Made by a program: the position numbers and the translations under genes. The notes below the pieces were generated by a model. That model did not search any database. It was not told where the DNA came from and saw only the letters and a list, made by a program, of their open reading frames with translations. Positions 42,805-53,984 of a DNA stretch of 64,000 bases are shown in pieces. Origin of the DNA: Asterias rubens (lineage: Eukaryota > Echinodermata > Asteroidea > Forcipulatida > Asteriidae); assembly GCF_902459465.1 (NCBI RefSeq), contig NC_047078.1:1470691-1534690 (forward strand), written 5' to 3'. Every line of letters begins with the position of its first letter. The stretch's first letter is position 1.

Positions 42805-42922
42805 TTTCCGTATGGCGCCACCACCTTTCCACTTATTTTTACAAAAAGGGATATCTCATTGAGGTAAATTAGATACTATACTATTTCATATCGAATGAAA
42901 AAGTGGTGGCGCCATACGGAAA
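42805..42922. repeat. Small palindromic MITE (TTTCCGTATGGCGCC family), copy 2
   Basis: Same ends as the copy at 41406, plus a decayed third arm at about 42984-43015 (GAAAAAGTGGTGGCAGG). Lies in the inferred PSENEN 5' UTR intron. Confidence 0.9.
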
Positions 42923-43464
42923 CCTTTCCTATTGTTCAAAGTTTAAGTTTTTATAACTGTAGCAGGGCATAATATTAATAATGGGTGAAAAAGTGGTGGC
43001 AGGATATGGAAACCTTCGACATTAAATGGAGTCCAGTGACTAGACTGGATACTGTGTCTGTGATAGCCCAGGTTGGACTCCTCCGTTGCATGATAGTTGA
43101 TAAATGTACTGAGACTGACATGGTCTGTTATACATAAAAGACAATTGACGAGACATTTATTTAAGTGAAGAAGCAACTACAAAAAGGGGGTTAGTATTAG
43201 TAAATCAGTACGCTTAAATATAGCGAGAATTATTAATATTAGTTGTACTAAAAAAAAATTGTGTTGTACTAGGAAAAATTATGATTTGTAATACATAACC
43301 AATTTCTCAACTCATTATATTAAACGGATTCATTATAATGACTTATTAAATGAAATCACACGATGAATGATGTAATTTGGTAATTTTGATTTTGTTTCCC
43401 CATATCCCATCAGGTCCTCGAGACTGTGTTTCGTGGTTTCATCTTCATCTACAACAAGTCAGCA

Positions 43465-46416
43465 ATGAATCTGGAGAAGCTTTCAGATGTCGACAAGTTG
43501 GGGTTGTGTCGCAAATATTACATCGGTAAATCCTGATTCCTGAAATTGTGTTAGTTGAAAATCGACAAGGGAAGGGCCCAGTCATAATGACAAAAAAAAA
43601 TAAATCAAATTTAGATTAACAAGGCACTTTGTGTTTGGTTTCCGTTATAATGAATGAAGAATTGTACTATAGAAGCCAGGGCCCCCCAGAAAAAAAATTG
43701 TGTACCCTTCCTCTGCCCCCCTCCCCCTGACAATTTTAGTTTTTACGTTGCCGTCTCAGTTAAAGGAATGGTACAGAATTGGTAAGAAACAAAAATCGTG
43801 ATGATCACAGATTTACATAAAACTTACACGGTCTAATGATGATGATAGTTCAAAACATCCCTTGAAATAGTTCTGTCTGAAATGTCATATTTGATGAAAA
43901 ATAAATAATCTAACTTCGCGTTTGGAGTTTATTGCTCAGTGAGCGTTTTATTCATTTTCATTTTTTTGGCATCGATGCAATGCAAAATTTGTAATCGGTT
44001 TTTCACTATTCTCTCGTGACCAAGACGGCCATACAATCTCAAACTTCTACAGGTTTGTCAATTTATGTATATGGTGGATTACATCAAGTGCTTACACTGT
44101 CAGCAACTGTTTTGTTAGCAAAAAACAATTCTGTAATGTTCCTTTAAATAAACATCAGCTTGACTGTGACATCCTTTCTTTATTGATTGTTTTCTTCAGG
44201 TGGTTTCTTCTTGCTGCCTTTCTTGTGGTTCATCAACTTTGTTTGGTTCTTCAAGGAAGCGTTTATAAGACCAGCATTCGATGAGCAGAAACAAATGAAA
44301 AAATGTAAACCAATTCATTGATAATTTTAAGTGAAGACTTTTCTTTTTTAATTTTTCTTTTATGTCATTGTGCTTGTATGTACATTTTGAAGTACATGTA
44401 GGTTGTAATTTTTCAGTACTTTTTATCTAAAAAAATTTTAACAAAAGTTTTGAATACGTGTTGTAATGCGCTGATTGATTTTTGGGTGAAAATTGCGCTA
44501 TACAAATCTCTATTTATTAATGTTTTAATTAATGAATCTTTTTCCTATCATGATGTTTGAGCATTGGGCTTTGAACATAATTACTTCTTGTCACTGAGAC
44601 ATAAATTGCATTCCTAATACTGCATACAATCTGTGCTGCCAACCATCTCGCTATCGCAGGTACCCATGTACCCCTGGGTGAAGAGAAGCAATTGTAGCAA
44701 GGTGTCTTGCTCAAGGACAAACAGTGTCAGGACAGGGATTCTACCCCATACTCTGACAACTTACCCACCAAAACTTGAGTCTGTACACCAAGGGCTCTTC
44801 CTCGGTGACATGCGTTTACATTCAGGCCTGATACTACATTCTTGTGAGGGCTAGGAAAATTTTGTCCTTAATATGAAGGGTGCTTTCCAAATTCAAATTT
44901 GCACATTGACATTTTGTGAAGAGCACCTTGGATACTTTCAGAGGGCATGCACCAAATGACCTTTTCAAAGGGCACCAAAGCAATGATTAAAGGCAGTGGA
45001 CACTATTGGTAAATTGTCAAAGACTAGCCGTCACAGTTGGTGTATCTCAACATATGCATAAAAAACTAACCTGTGAAAATTTGAGCTCAATCGGTCATCA
45101 ATGTTGCGAGATAATAATGAAAGAAGAAAACACTTTAGTCACACGAAGTTGTGTGCGTTTAGATGGTTGATTTCGAGACCTCAAGTTCTAAATCTGAGGT
45201 CTCGAAATCAAATTCGTTGAAAATGACTTCTTTCTCGAAAACTAAGGCACTTCAGAGGGAGCCATTTCTCACAATGTTTTATACCATCAACCTCTCCCCA
45301 TTACTCGTCACCAAGAAAAGTTTTATGCTAACAATTATGTTTAGTAATTACCAATAGTGTCCACTGCCTTTAATGTCCTCTGTTGAAGTATCAGTCCTTT
45401 ACAATTACATGAATTACATAAATTAACCTTTTTACTGCTTTTCATTGCCTTCTATTCTGCATATTACATGTAGATAAATATTTGATTTTTAATTGCACAT
45501 TTGTTTTTAATATTACTATTTTACTTGTCTTTGCATTTATTTGTCATTGTTACACACTGCATTATTTCTTGATGTATTATTATTTCATTTGTTTATTTCC
45601 ACCCATTTTGATTGATGTTTACTCTTTTCTGGTTTTTGAATTGTTATTGACTTTGTTTATTGCAATGGTTTGCCATTACTTTTATCTGACTAATATGTGC
45701 CTTTTCCGCTTGTGCTCCTAAACTTTGAAATGGTTTACCTAATTACATCGCTGTGGTTCTCTTCCATTGTTTAAAAACTTGCTGAAAACTCATTTATTTA
45801 CATCCTCATACACTTAGCTCGTTACATGTCTTGACTTAGATTATTCATTGTATAATTTTTTATTGTACACTATATTTCCTTTTTGTTGTATATGTTTTGT
45901 TTTTTTGTTCTGCGCCTCAGAAGAGGGTCTTGTACACTAGATAAATGGCACATTATAAATGCATTATTATTATTATTATTATTTATGTTTATTATGTAAA
46001 GTTTTAATAGTGTTTTAAAAAGCACAATTTTTAATACAGGACAGTGACATATGAATAGGCTTCAGTCACTGTTTAGGATTAAGAGTATATTTACCTCTTA
46101 GATAGTTGCAGTCTGCCGTAGGCTTCTTACAAATACCTGCAAGTTTACTATTTATTGATAGTTCCTATTTCTCCACACCATGCATTGCAATGCTTCAAAC
46201 AATACTTTCTTACAAGTGTCTATGAAATGTTTACCTTCTCTTAAATGAATCTCATTCGTTCCTTTATCTTCTCTAGATTTAATCAGATCGTGCATTGGGT
46301 CCGTGATATGGACGGCCGCTCTGATCACTTGGATAACGTTGTTCCAGCTCAATCGATCCAGGTGGGGTGCTACAGCGGATAGCATTTCCTTCATCGTCCC
46401 ACAAGGAATTCCCTAG
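43465..46416 (+). CDS. PSENEN: Presenilin enhancer 2 (PEN-2), gamma-secretase subunit, 3 coding exons, 101 aa
   Basis: Smallest subunit of gamma-secretase, needed for presenilin cleavage and activity in the endomembrane system. Exons 43465-43525, 44200-44304 and 46277-46416, GT-AG introns; 306 bases give 101 residues plus stop, exactly the human length. N-terminus [12 protein letters not shown] and [20 protein letters not shown] match the family. The loop has [20 protein letters not shown], and a second hydrophobic segment includes [13 protein letters not shown]. The C-terminal motif DSISF corresponds to the DYLSF motif needed for complex assembly, followed by IVPQGIP. A likely non-coding exon ends at 42503. 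Intron 2 (44305-46276) holds a MITE, a SINE and a LINE tail. The final coding bases are the founder unit of the minisatellite that begins just downstream. Identification is secure. Confidence 0.97.
43760..44147. repeat. TTAA-MITE family 2, copy 3 (PSENEN intron 1)
   Basis: TTAA at 43760-43763 and 44144-44147. Starts AGGAATGGTACAGAATTGG and ends AATGTTCCT. It ends only 52 bases before PSENEN exon 2. Confidence 0.9.
44580..44790 (-). repeat. SINE central domain, reversed (PSENEN intron 2)
   Basis: On the minus strand: GTCCTTGAGCAAGACACC, AATTGCTTCTCTTCACCCAG and GGGTACATGGGTACCTG, the same central domain as the SINE at 19841. A decayed tRNA-like head lies to its right. Confidence 0.75.
44987..45373. 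repeat. TTAA-MITE family 1, copy 19 (PSENEN intron 2)
   Basis: TTAA at 44987-44990 and 45370-45373. Starts AGGCAGTGGACACTATTGG and ends AATAGTGTCCACTGCCT. One of the best-preserved copies. Confidence 0.95.
45690..45990 (+). pseudogene. LINE (CR1/L2/Rex-like) ORF2 end and 3' tail
   Basis: The plus strand reads APKL, stop (in place of Trp), [17 protein letters not shown], then a stop, a decayed form of the APKLWN-LP...FK..LKT ending. The tail is TAAATGGCACATTATAAATG and (TTA)n. Dead. Confidence 0.7.
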
Positions 46417-47545
46417 GGTCTGGGTTTGGGTGGGTTGTCTAAGGAGTTGGGTGGGTTGGGGTGTCACAGCGGATAGCATATATTCTTCATCGTCCCTCAA
46501 GGAATTCCTTAGGATCTTGGTTCGGGTGGGTTGTCTAAGGAGTTGGGTGGGTTTGGGGTGTCACAATGGATAGCATATATTCTTCATCGTCCCTCAAGGA
46601 ATTCCTTAGGATCTGGGTTTGGGTGGGTTGTGTAAGGAGTTGGGTGGGTTGTGCTGTGTAAAGAAGTGGGTGGGATGGGTTAAGGAATTCCCTAGGATCT
46701 GGGCTTAGGTGGGTTGTGTAAGGAGTTGGGTGGGATGGGTTGGGGTGCCCCATCGGATAGCGTATCCTTCATCGTCCCACAAGGAGTTCCCTAGGATCTG
46801 GGCTAGGGTGAGTTGTGTAAGGAGTTGGGTGGGGTGGGGTGCACTAGCAGGTAGCTTATCGTCCCTCAAGGAATTCCCTAGGATCTGGGCTTAGGTGGCT
46901 TGAGAGGAGTCCAGGTGAGTTGGGGTGTAAGGAAGTGGGTCGGATGGGTGTGTGTAAGGAGTTGGGAGGGATGGGTTTGGGTGCCACAGCGGACAGCATA
47001 TCCTTCATTATCTCTCAAGGAATTCCATAGGATCTGGGCTGGGGTGGGTTGGAGATGAGTCAAGGTGGGTTGGGGGTGTACTGTAAGAAAGTGGTTTGGA
47101 TGGGTTGTGTGTAAGGAGTTAGGAGGGATGGGTTGGGGGTGCCACAGCGAACAGCATATCCTTTATTATCTCTCGAGGAATTCCATAGGAGCTGGGGTGG
47201 GTTGGAGAGGAGTCAAGGTGGGTTGGGGGTGTACTGTAAGAAAGTGGTTTGGATGGGTTGTGTGTAAGGAGTTAGGAGGGATGGGTTGGGGGTGCCACAG
47301 CGGACAGCATATCCTTTATTATCTCTCGAGGAATTCCATAGGAGCTGGGGTGGGTTGGAGAGGAGTCAAGGTGGGTTGGGGGTGTACTGTAAGGAAGTGG
47401 TTTGGATGGGTTGTGTGTAAGGAGTTGGGAGGGATGGGTTGGGGTGCCACAGCGGACAGCATATCCTTCATTATCTCTCGAGGAATTCCATATTATCTGG
47501 GCTGGGGTTGTGTAAGGAGTCCAGGTGGATTGCTGCTCTCCAGTA
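46373..47545 (+). repeat. G-rich minisatellite derived from the PSENEN coding end
   Basis: Nine or ten units, each carrying ACAGCGGATAGCAT, TTCATCGTCCC and CAAGGAATTCCCTAGG-like blocks plus spacers of GGGTTGGGTGGG type. Units start near 46371 (the gene itself), 46459, 46556, 46679 (partial), 46743, 46838, 46978, 47129, 47290 and 47439. The last three form a higher-order unit of about 150-161 bases. A poly-G run (47557-47577) follows. Open frames through the array (for example 47065-47580) are products of the repeat. Confidence 0.93.
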
Positions 47546-47579
47546 AATTGTTGAAGGGGGGGGGGGGGGGGGGGGGGTA

Positions 47580-48790
47580 ACGGTTGTCTCATGTTAAGGG
47601 GTTTGGATACGTGCCATTGTTATGTACCATAATATACTGAAGTTCCCATTTCAATTAAAAACTGTTTATTAGAGCTAGTTTTTGTTGTTGAGATCCGATC
47701 CCACTTAAGTCGCTTTTCCTGAAACAACATTGTTGAAATAATTAAATGAAACCAAATTACAAAGGGACACAGTTATACAATAAATGTAAATATTATATTT
47801 TAATGTTAATTTTTTTAATCTGTAGAAGAGAATTGTTAAAAGATGTGCAATGTCATCAGCTTATAACTCAAGTAACTGCATGTATGTCATTAAAAAGTAA
47901 ACAGATAAACACAACATAATTGTTAAAGTTAAACTGGTTCAAAATGTATCATTGCGTCGTACTTGGCTATCTAGGAACACTTGCCTTTTGGCGACGTTGT
48001 TTGTATATATAAGTCAACAGCAGAGGGCGCTACATTGACTGATTTTTAGGCTGACCCGGATGCAATTTCTTTTTTCTGTACATGATTGCCACCCTCAAAA
48101 ATTTCCAGATTTTTCTGGTAAGGATTTCCTTTTTATAAACGATTTAGAGAAAACAAAATACCTTTAAAAAGGCAATGGGCGAAAACAAATATCGACGCGA
48201 TGATTGCTTATTTGAAGGGCGAGTCGCGGCCGAAAATCGCGCAACACTTGCAATGCATTTAAACACAAACCTGATCAATGATTTTTTTTTAACAACAAAT
48301 CATTAAAGATTCATGCACTGCTTTTCGGGTTAGATGGACAGTAACTATGGCTATCATCAAGGATTTGTAGAACTTTATAATAATAACAGTCACGGTGAGT
48401 ATCCATGTTTCATTGCGGGAAATCTCCATTAAAGAATTTCCAAGTAGGGCCACCAAATCTTGGAAAGTATATACATCCTTTTTTTCAGTGAGTGAAAGTA
48501 TTCACATTATCATCACATGGGTCAGTTAATCTGCCGGGGGTAGTCGGCAGAACTGGCTTGCTCATGGTCAAGTTACAAGAGGGTTACCATTTGTACGAGG
48601 AGTTACATTAAGATAACAGGTGTGAGTTGTATGAAGACGAAAAGGATGTGTTGTTGGCATGTTTGTTTTTGAGTATTCCAGTCATGTTTTGATTGATCAA
48701 CAATAATGCATGAATTAACAAACAAGTGAACATTTTAGCTTAATCCGTTGTTTGTAATAACAATCGTGTAAAAAAATACTTCAAAGCCCC
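47580..48790. other. Gene-free stretch downstream of PSENEN
   Basis: AT-rich, with no exon seen. AATAAATG at about 47779 could be a distal poly(A) signal for PSENEN if transcription passes through the minisatellite; that is speculative. CAGTTAATCTGCC near 48523 recurs near 35834 (dispersed repeat). Confidence 0.35.
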
Positions 48791-49168
48791 TTAAAGCTGT
48801 GGACACTATTGGTAATTGTCAAAGCCAGTCTTCTCACTTAGTGAATCTCTATGCATAAAATAACAAACCTGTGAAAATTTTAGCTCAATATTGGTCGTCG
48901 AAGTTGCGAGATAGTAATGAAGAAAAAAAAATTGTCTGTCACACGAAGTTATGTGCTTCTAGATGGATGATTTCGAGACCTCAAATTCTAAATCTGAGGT
49001 ATCGAAATCAAATTCGTGGAAATATCTTCTTTCTTGAAAACTATGTCACTTCAGAGGGAGCCGTTTCTCACAATGTTTAATACTATCAACCTCTTTTCTT
49101 TACTCGTAAGGTTTTATGCTAAAAATTACTTTGAGTAATAAGTTACCAATAGTGTCCACTGCCTTTAA
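48791..49168. repeat. TTAA-MITE family 1, copy 20
   Basis: TTAA at 48791-48794 and 49165-49168. Full length. Confidence 0.9.
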
Positions 49169-49409
49169 AACAAAAACTACAAAACCTAGGCAATAACTAT
49201 AAAGTACTTATAAAAAGCATTTTACAAACTGAAACAAAAAAGTGAACATTTTAGCTTAATCCGTTGTGTTAGTATAGTTACAATAAATGTAAACATACTT
49301 CAAAGTCCCTTAAAACAAAACTACAAAACCTTGGCAACAAAATACTTAAAGTAACATTTTACCAACTGAAAGTGTACGAAATAAACATGGAAGCAAACTA
49401 AACTATCGG

Positions 49410-49870
49410 GCGCAAGTAGTAGTTTTTGACAAATGAGTAAAACAATGTCACGAAAATACGTTTTACATGCTAAAATCTTTGTAAAGTTACCCCATTCTGC
49501 AGCTTGTTCTGCAGCTTGTTATTTTCCGTTATTGTGTTTATTTCTCATGTTTATTTCTGCTTTTGTTATGCTTATTTTGTTTTATGTGTTTATTGTCCTT
49601 TGTTTTTGGTGCTGTTGCCCTGGTTTACTATAGTCTTCACTAGGACACCAGTACCATGCGCTTAGAAACGTAGTATTAAGCGCGGTATAAATTTGTATTA
49701 TTATTATTATTATAAAATAATTTTCGTCTCCTCAGGAAACGAAAATTAGTCTCGTGACTTGGTTTACTCATTTCTCAAAAACTACAGCACATTAGCAAGT
49801 AATACTTCTAAGGGAAGCTTTTTACCATCATTATCCTCAACTGTGTGAGGGTAATGTGAACCTGGTGAAT
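49410..49870. repeat. Foldback MITE family 3, split by a retroelement tail
   Basis: Arms with GTAAAACAATGTCACGAAAA and TTTCTCAAAAACTACAGCAC. The centre is interrupted by the insert at 49477-49712. Confidence 0.8.
49477..49712 (+). repeat. Retroelement 3' fragment with 6-base target duplication
   Basis: Flanked by TAAAAT at 49471-49476 and 49713-49718. Ends TAAGCGCGGTATAAATTTG and (TTA)n. The 3' end style matches other LINE/SINE tails here. Confidence 0.8.
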
Positions 49871-50079
49871 CATACAAGAAGAAGGAAAAAACATTACCCC
49901 AAACATCTTTTCCAAAACAATAAGCGTTTCGGCTAGTGGGTCGAAGCCCCTAAAAACTATATACATGTACAAATATCGTTCTCATAATCTTCACCGTCAC
50001 TCTGGAAACAATTTGCCGCACAACATCAGAACTGCTCCAAACGAGAACAATTTTTTAAACATCTGCTGAATACTCACCT

Positions 50080-50312
50080 GGGCCCAATTTCATAGAGCTG
50101 CTTAAGCACAAAATTCTGCTTAAGCAAAAAAATCCTTGCTCAGTAAAATCAGATTACCGTCCAAGACTCGATTGTTATGCTAAGCAAACAACGGCTAAAT
50201 ACCAGTCACAAGCAAAGTATATGGCATGAAACTTTGTCCAGTAACATGTTTAAAATAAGCAAGTTATTTTCGTGCTTAAGCAAAATTTTAGCAGCTCTAT
50301 GAAATTGGCCCC
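50080..50312. repeat. Palindromic MITE (GGGCCCAATTTC family), copy
   Basis: Full copy, ends GGGCCCAATTTCATAGAG and CTCTATGAAATTGGCCCC. Confidence 0.9.
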
Positions 50313-50317
50313 TGTTT

Positions 50318-50404
50318 AATCATTGACTTTTATTTCTTTGTAAAGCGCTTCGGGACCTTTGTGTGAAGCGCTATATCAGTGCCGTTTTTTATTATTATTA
50401 TTAT
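50318..50404 (+). repeat. SINE 3' tail fragment
   Basis: TAAAGCGCTTCGGGACC, GTGAAGCGCTATATCAG and (TTA)n, matching the 3' end of the SINE at 19841. 5'-truncated, directly beside the palindromic MITE. Confidence 0.75.
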
Positions 50405-50824
50405 AAATGTTGTGAAAGGTTAGCTGAATTGGTAAAAAGTAATGAGAATATTTTGTGAAGTTTATTTCAATTCAAACGATTTGCATTTAGTTTTTTAACT
50501 TGCACGCTAATTACTAAGTTCATGGTGAGTTTAAAGTCTAAAACTATTTGCGTTGATGATTTTAATTTCAAACAATGAAAATATTGACGAAACAATGTAG
50601 GCCTACGTTATGGCTAAGGCCGAAACCCCCCTAAGTAAAAGGGTGATCTGGATAACAAAAAAATGGGTAGTTTAATGGCTGTGTTGCTGAAACCATTTAT
50701 TTTTTATTTTATTTTTTTTAATCGGGTCGAAAAGGGTGCACTGTGTTTCTGCTATAATTATTGCCGAAACCGCTTAAAACAAAAACAACGACTTCCGACT
50801 GGTTAGGTAACGAAGTGGACAGAA

Positions 50825-53800
50825 TTATACCTTTTGGTAAATGTTCACACCGTTATCGTCTACTACTGCCAAGTGTTGTCCATCTTCCGTGAATGTGATT
50901 CCCATTGGCGGACGCAGACCCTGAATAATACAGGAGATGAACTTCCCATCACCACCATAACGATGGATATGACCAGGACCATGGTAACGGTTGGTATAAA
51001 CTGCCACGTAGATATCGGAGCCGTCGCAGCATACGCCACTGCAGAAGCTGACAGGCTGACCATTCATGGTTGGTTTGATGGTGAAAAGGGTAGCACCTTG
51101 GTCATCGATAACAATAATAACTTCATCACGGCCACTGACAACTATTGTGTCATTGCAGTCAGTGGCCAAGAACCGCGGTGACTTCGGCAGTGATATACGT
51201 GTAGTGTATATTGGCTTACCAGCAGGACGGTGTATTAAGGTTATCGCGTTCTCCGTGGAGAGTCCTACCAGAATAGTACCATCTTTCTTCACACAAATGC
51301 ACGTGTAGGAATCGAAAAAATCAAGATATCCTCTAAAGAGACAATTGCAAAAGAAATTATACGATGGTTAAAAAATAATTACTTATTTCATTCCATCGAA
51401 ATTATGTTTCCTTAGCTTCGATATCAACGTCTCCCTGCTCCCTTGAAACAATTCAATAAAGGTTTAATTTAATTAAAAAGCAACAATGTGGACCCTGACC
51501 CCCCCCCCCCACCGAAAATCAACAATACAAAGCAAACAAAAAGACACATTAGCAGGCTGTTTTAGTTCTACGGCGATCTCGTAATATTAATTGAAAATTA
51601 AAAAGGCATCGGTAGTCGCTAAAATAATTCGTTCCTTCGAATTGTTATTTTGAGGAACGAATTATTTTATGTAATTTCAATTCAATTAAATTCAATGCAC
51701 GACATAAGATAAACAGACTTAATTTGATGTGCTTTCCGTCCTGGTATTGACGCTTGCCAAAGGTTGTCTAGTTTACCGGAACCAGTCTGATCGATCCGCT
51801 GATAGTGGAAACTTGCGTCAATCTGAGGTGGGACATAATTACTTTTTAAAATAGTCAAATCTTGGTCGATGATTGGAAATAAAGACAGAAAGTCACAATC
51901 TGAGCCTTTGTTTGTTTGGGCGTGGCTGAAATCAAATGAGCAAAGTTTATTTCGAGGAAAACAATTTGCATTTTGGGGGAAGGACTTTTTTCTAAGGGAA
52001 CGAAATGATTTCGAAGAAAAAAACAGTATTTAAGGGGGATGAAAATATTATATTGAGAGAACGCAATTAATTGAATATAAAAAATGTTTTACTTTCTCCT
52101 ACTCGTTTCGTCTATCTTTACATCAAGGAATGGATGAAGCTGAGAGGTTGTGAAATCCTTATTGTAGATCCGGACACATCCATCCTGATAATCAGCCACC
52201 ATTAAGCCATTGCGAAAAGATGCTATGCCATTTTGACCCCCTACTGACATAAGAAAACAAATAGAATAAAAACCCTGTAATGATTACATGAAAATCTAGC
52301 AGACTAGTTTTTTAATTCGTGAGTCCAATTGGTAATTCGTTCAGCAATCAAACCCACACCACCCTCGCAGTCGGGAGCAGACGACATGTCGACCATGAAA
52401 ATAATGTCAGAGCCCATTTTCGAAGAGTCATTTTTTCTTTTTTGCTGGTTTGTCTTCCCCCCCCCCCGTCACGTCTTTGGCACAAAGATTGTAATTACAA
52501 ACGTCATTGCATCTTTGTTTCACACAAGCTATCGAAGCCCTCCTGTTGAGATATTGAAATAACATGTTTTCATCGGAACACTTACTTAGCTTCATTGGAA
52601 TAGTTTTCTCATGTTTACCATCAGTTCTGCAGATAACCAATTTTCCATCACGTGAAAGTGGGGTGATGGCGGTAGTTACTGCAAGTCTGTCACCTGGCAG
52701 AGCTGCTATATCACAAAAAGACTCCATCATCATCCAATGCTGACTGACTTCAAGACGCAGCTTCCACTTAGTTCCGGTTTCCAGGTTGCCTAGTTTAATG
52801 GAACCAGTCTGATCGAGGCGCTGATAGTGAAAACTTGCGTCAATCTGAGGTGGGACTTTATTACTTTTTAAGAAAGTCAAATCTTGGTCGATGATTGGAA
52901 ATAAAGACAGAAAGTCACTATCTGAGCCTTTGTTTGTGACATCTCTTGCGATGGTCAGCGTATCTTGCTTCCTCTGAAGCAAAGATTGCATTGTTTTTAT
53001 TTGTTCGTCAAATGCTGTGCTGCGATCCTCCTTTAGGACCCGGATCTCTCGCAGAATTCGGTCTTCTTCGGCTTTCACTTTGTCCCTCGCCCAATCTGCT
53101 TCCTTCTTCACCTCTTGCACTGTTTGTGAAACTTTCCTTTCAAATTGTTGCTGAGCTTTGCATGCAAGATCTAAACATTCTTCAACATGTTTGATTTCAT
53201 TGTTAATGGTGGGAAATAGTTCTTTAAAACCCTTCTTATATTTGGAAGAAGCTGTGGCGCAATCAATGTACTGATGCTCGGGTTTGCAATGGTTAACAAC
53301 AGTGCAGACGTGACAAATCAAGACATGACATGTCTCACAGTAGAATCGATTGATCTCACCCTTGTGCGTGTTACATGTATACTCCTTTTGTACCTCTGGT
53401 AGGGTAACCTTTCCCTCGCGAATATCTTCCAAGGTTCCGACTGTGTGACCAGCTGAAACTTTGATTCGCCTGTGAATGTTCATGCAGCCCTGGCAGATAT
53501 TCTGAGAGCAGTTTAAACAATGATGTGTAACCTCGTTCTCAGTACATAATTCACATGTTCGTCGTGCTTTGTCTGATAGTTTGGCAACCTTCTCCTGGAG
53601 CTCGACTTTTTCCCTCAATGTTATTATGAACCCATTGGTCTTGAGGCCACTGATGCCCCCTGGCACTGGTAGTCGTGTCTCTTGTCGACACACTGGACAA
53701 GTTTTTACAACATCGTTGCCATAGTATTGAACCAAACATTTTTCACAGAAGCTGTGAACGCAACTGAGGATTTTGGGATGTGTGTACCGTTCAAAACAGA

Positions 53801-53858
53801 TACCACATTCCAAAAAGTCTTTACCAATTTCCGTGAGTACTGCAGATGCACTCGCCAT
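50825..53858 (-). CDS. TRIM-family E3 ubiquitin ligase (RING, two B-boxes, coiled coil, propeller-like C-terminus), 639 aa
   Basis: Probable RING-type ubiquitin ligase. Exons: 53858-52586 (424 codons plus one base), 52243-52103, 51330-50825; the frame closes (1920 bases). RING residues 18-57: C18, C21, C33, H35, C38, C41, C54, C57 in CGICFERYTHP...CPVCRQ. B-box 1 about 102-140 (CELC...CQGC); B-box 2 about 162-200 (CNTHKGEINRFYCETC...CHVC). Coiled coil about 205-310. The C-terminal ~280 residues have NHL/WD-like repeats, e.g. GLMVADYQDGCVRIYNKD, GLRPPMGITFTEDGQHLAV and VDDNGVNIYQKV at the end. Architecture resembles TRIM2/3/56/71-like proteins; echinoderms have large TRIM sets, so orthology is not claimed. 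The exon 2/3 junction (ACGA|GTAGG to TTTAGAG|GATAT) is the only pair of sites I found that keeps the frame, so it is less certain than the rest. Confidence 0.9.
51737..51915 (-). pseudogene. Partial copy of the TRIM main exon inside TRIM intron 2
   Basis: The minus strand encodes NKGSDCDFLSLFPIIDQDL, TILKSNYVPPQID, and ASFHYQRIDQTGS, nearly identical to residues 310-354 of the TRIM protein (52780-52945). No stop occurs in the copied part. A possible acceptor (TTTGATTTCAG) lies upstream, but its phase does not fit exon 1 and no donor is evident. Probably a remnant of a duplication. Confidence 0.85.
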
Positions 53859-53984
53859 TTTACCTAGCAGAAAAAATAAAAATAGAAACTAGATTATTTT
53901 AGCAACCAAAGAAAATTAATGAACATTTGACCCGGATCTTGATCTCGTGGTGGCCGACTTATCCCGGGTCAGTTTTCACATTTT

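Noticed and set aside
47065-47580. 171-codon plus-strand open frame with repeated GWGC...SG-type peptides, and long minus-strand frames over the same array
   Set aside because: It is produced by the periodic G-rich minisatellite derived from PSENEN; there is no start context, splice structure or domain.
50825-51292. Stand-alone 155-codon gene starting at 51292
   Set aside because: The apparent start is an internal GTG valine codon of TRIM exon 3; upstream frame and splice site connect it to the TRIM gene.
51840-51935. Alternative cassette exon of the TRIM gene
   Set aside because: The available acceptor gives the wrong phase after exon 1 and no donor is visible; kept only as a duplicated fragment.
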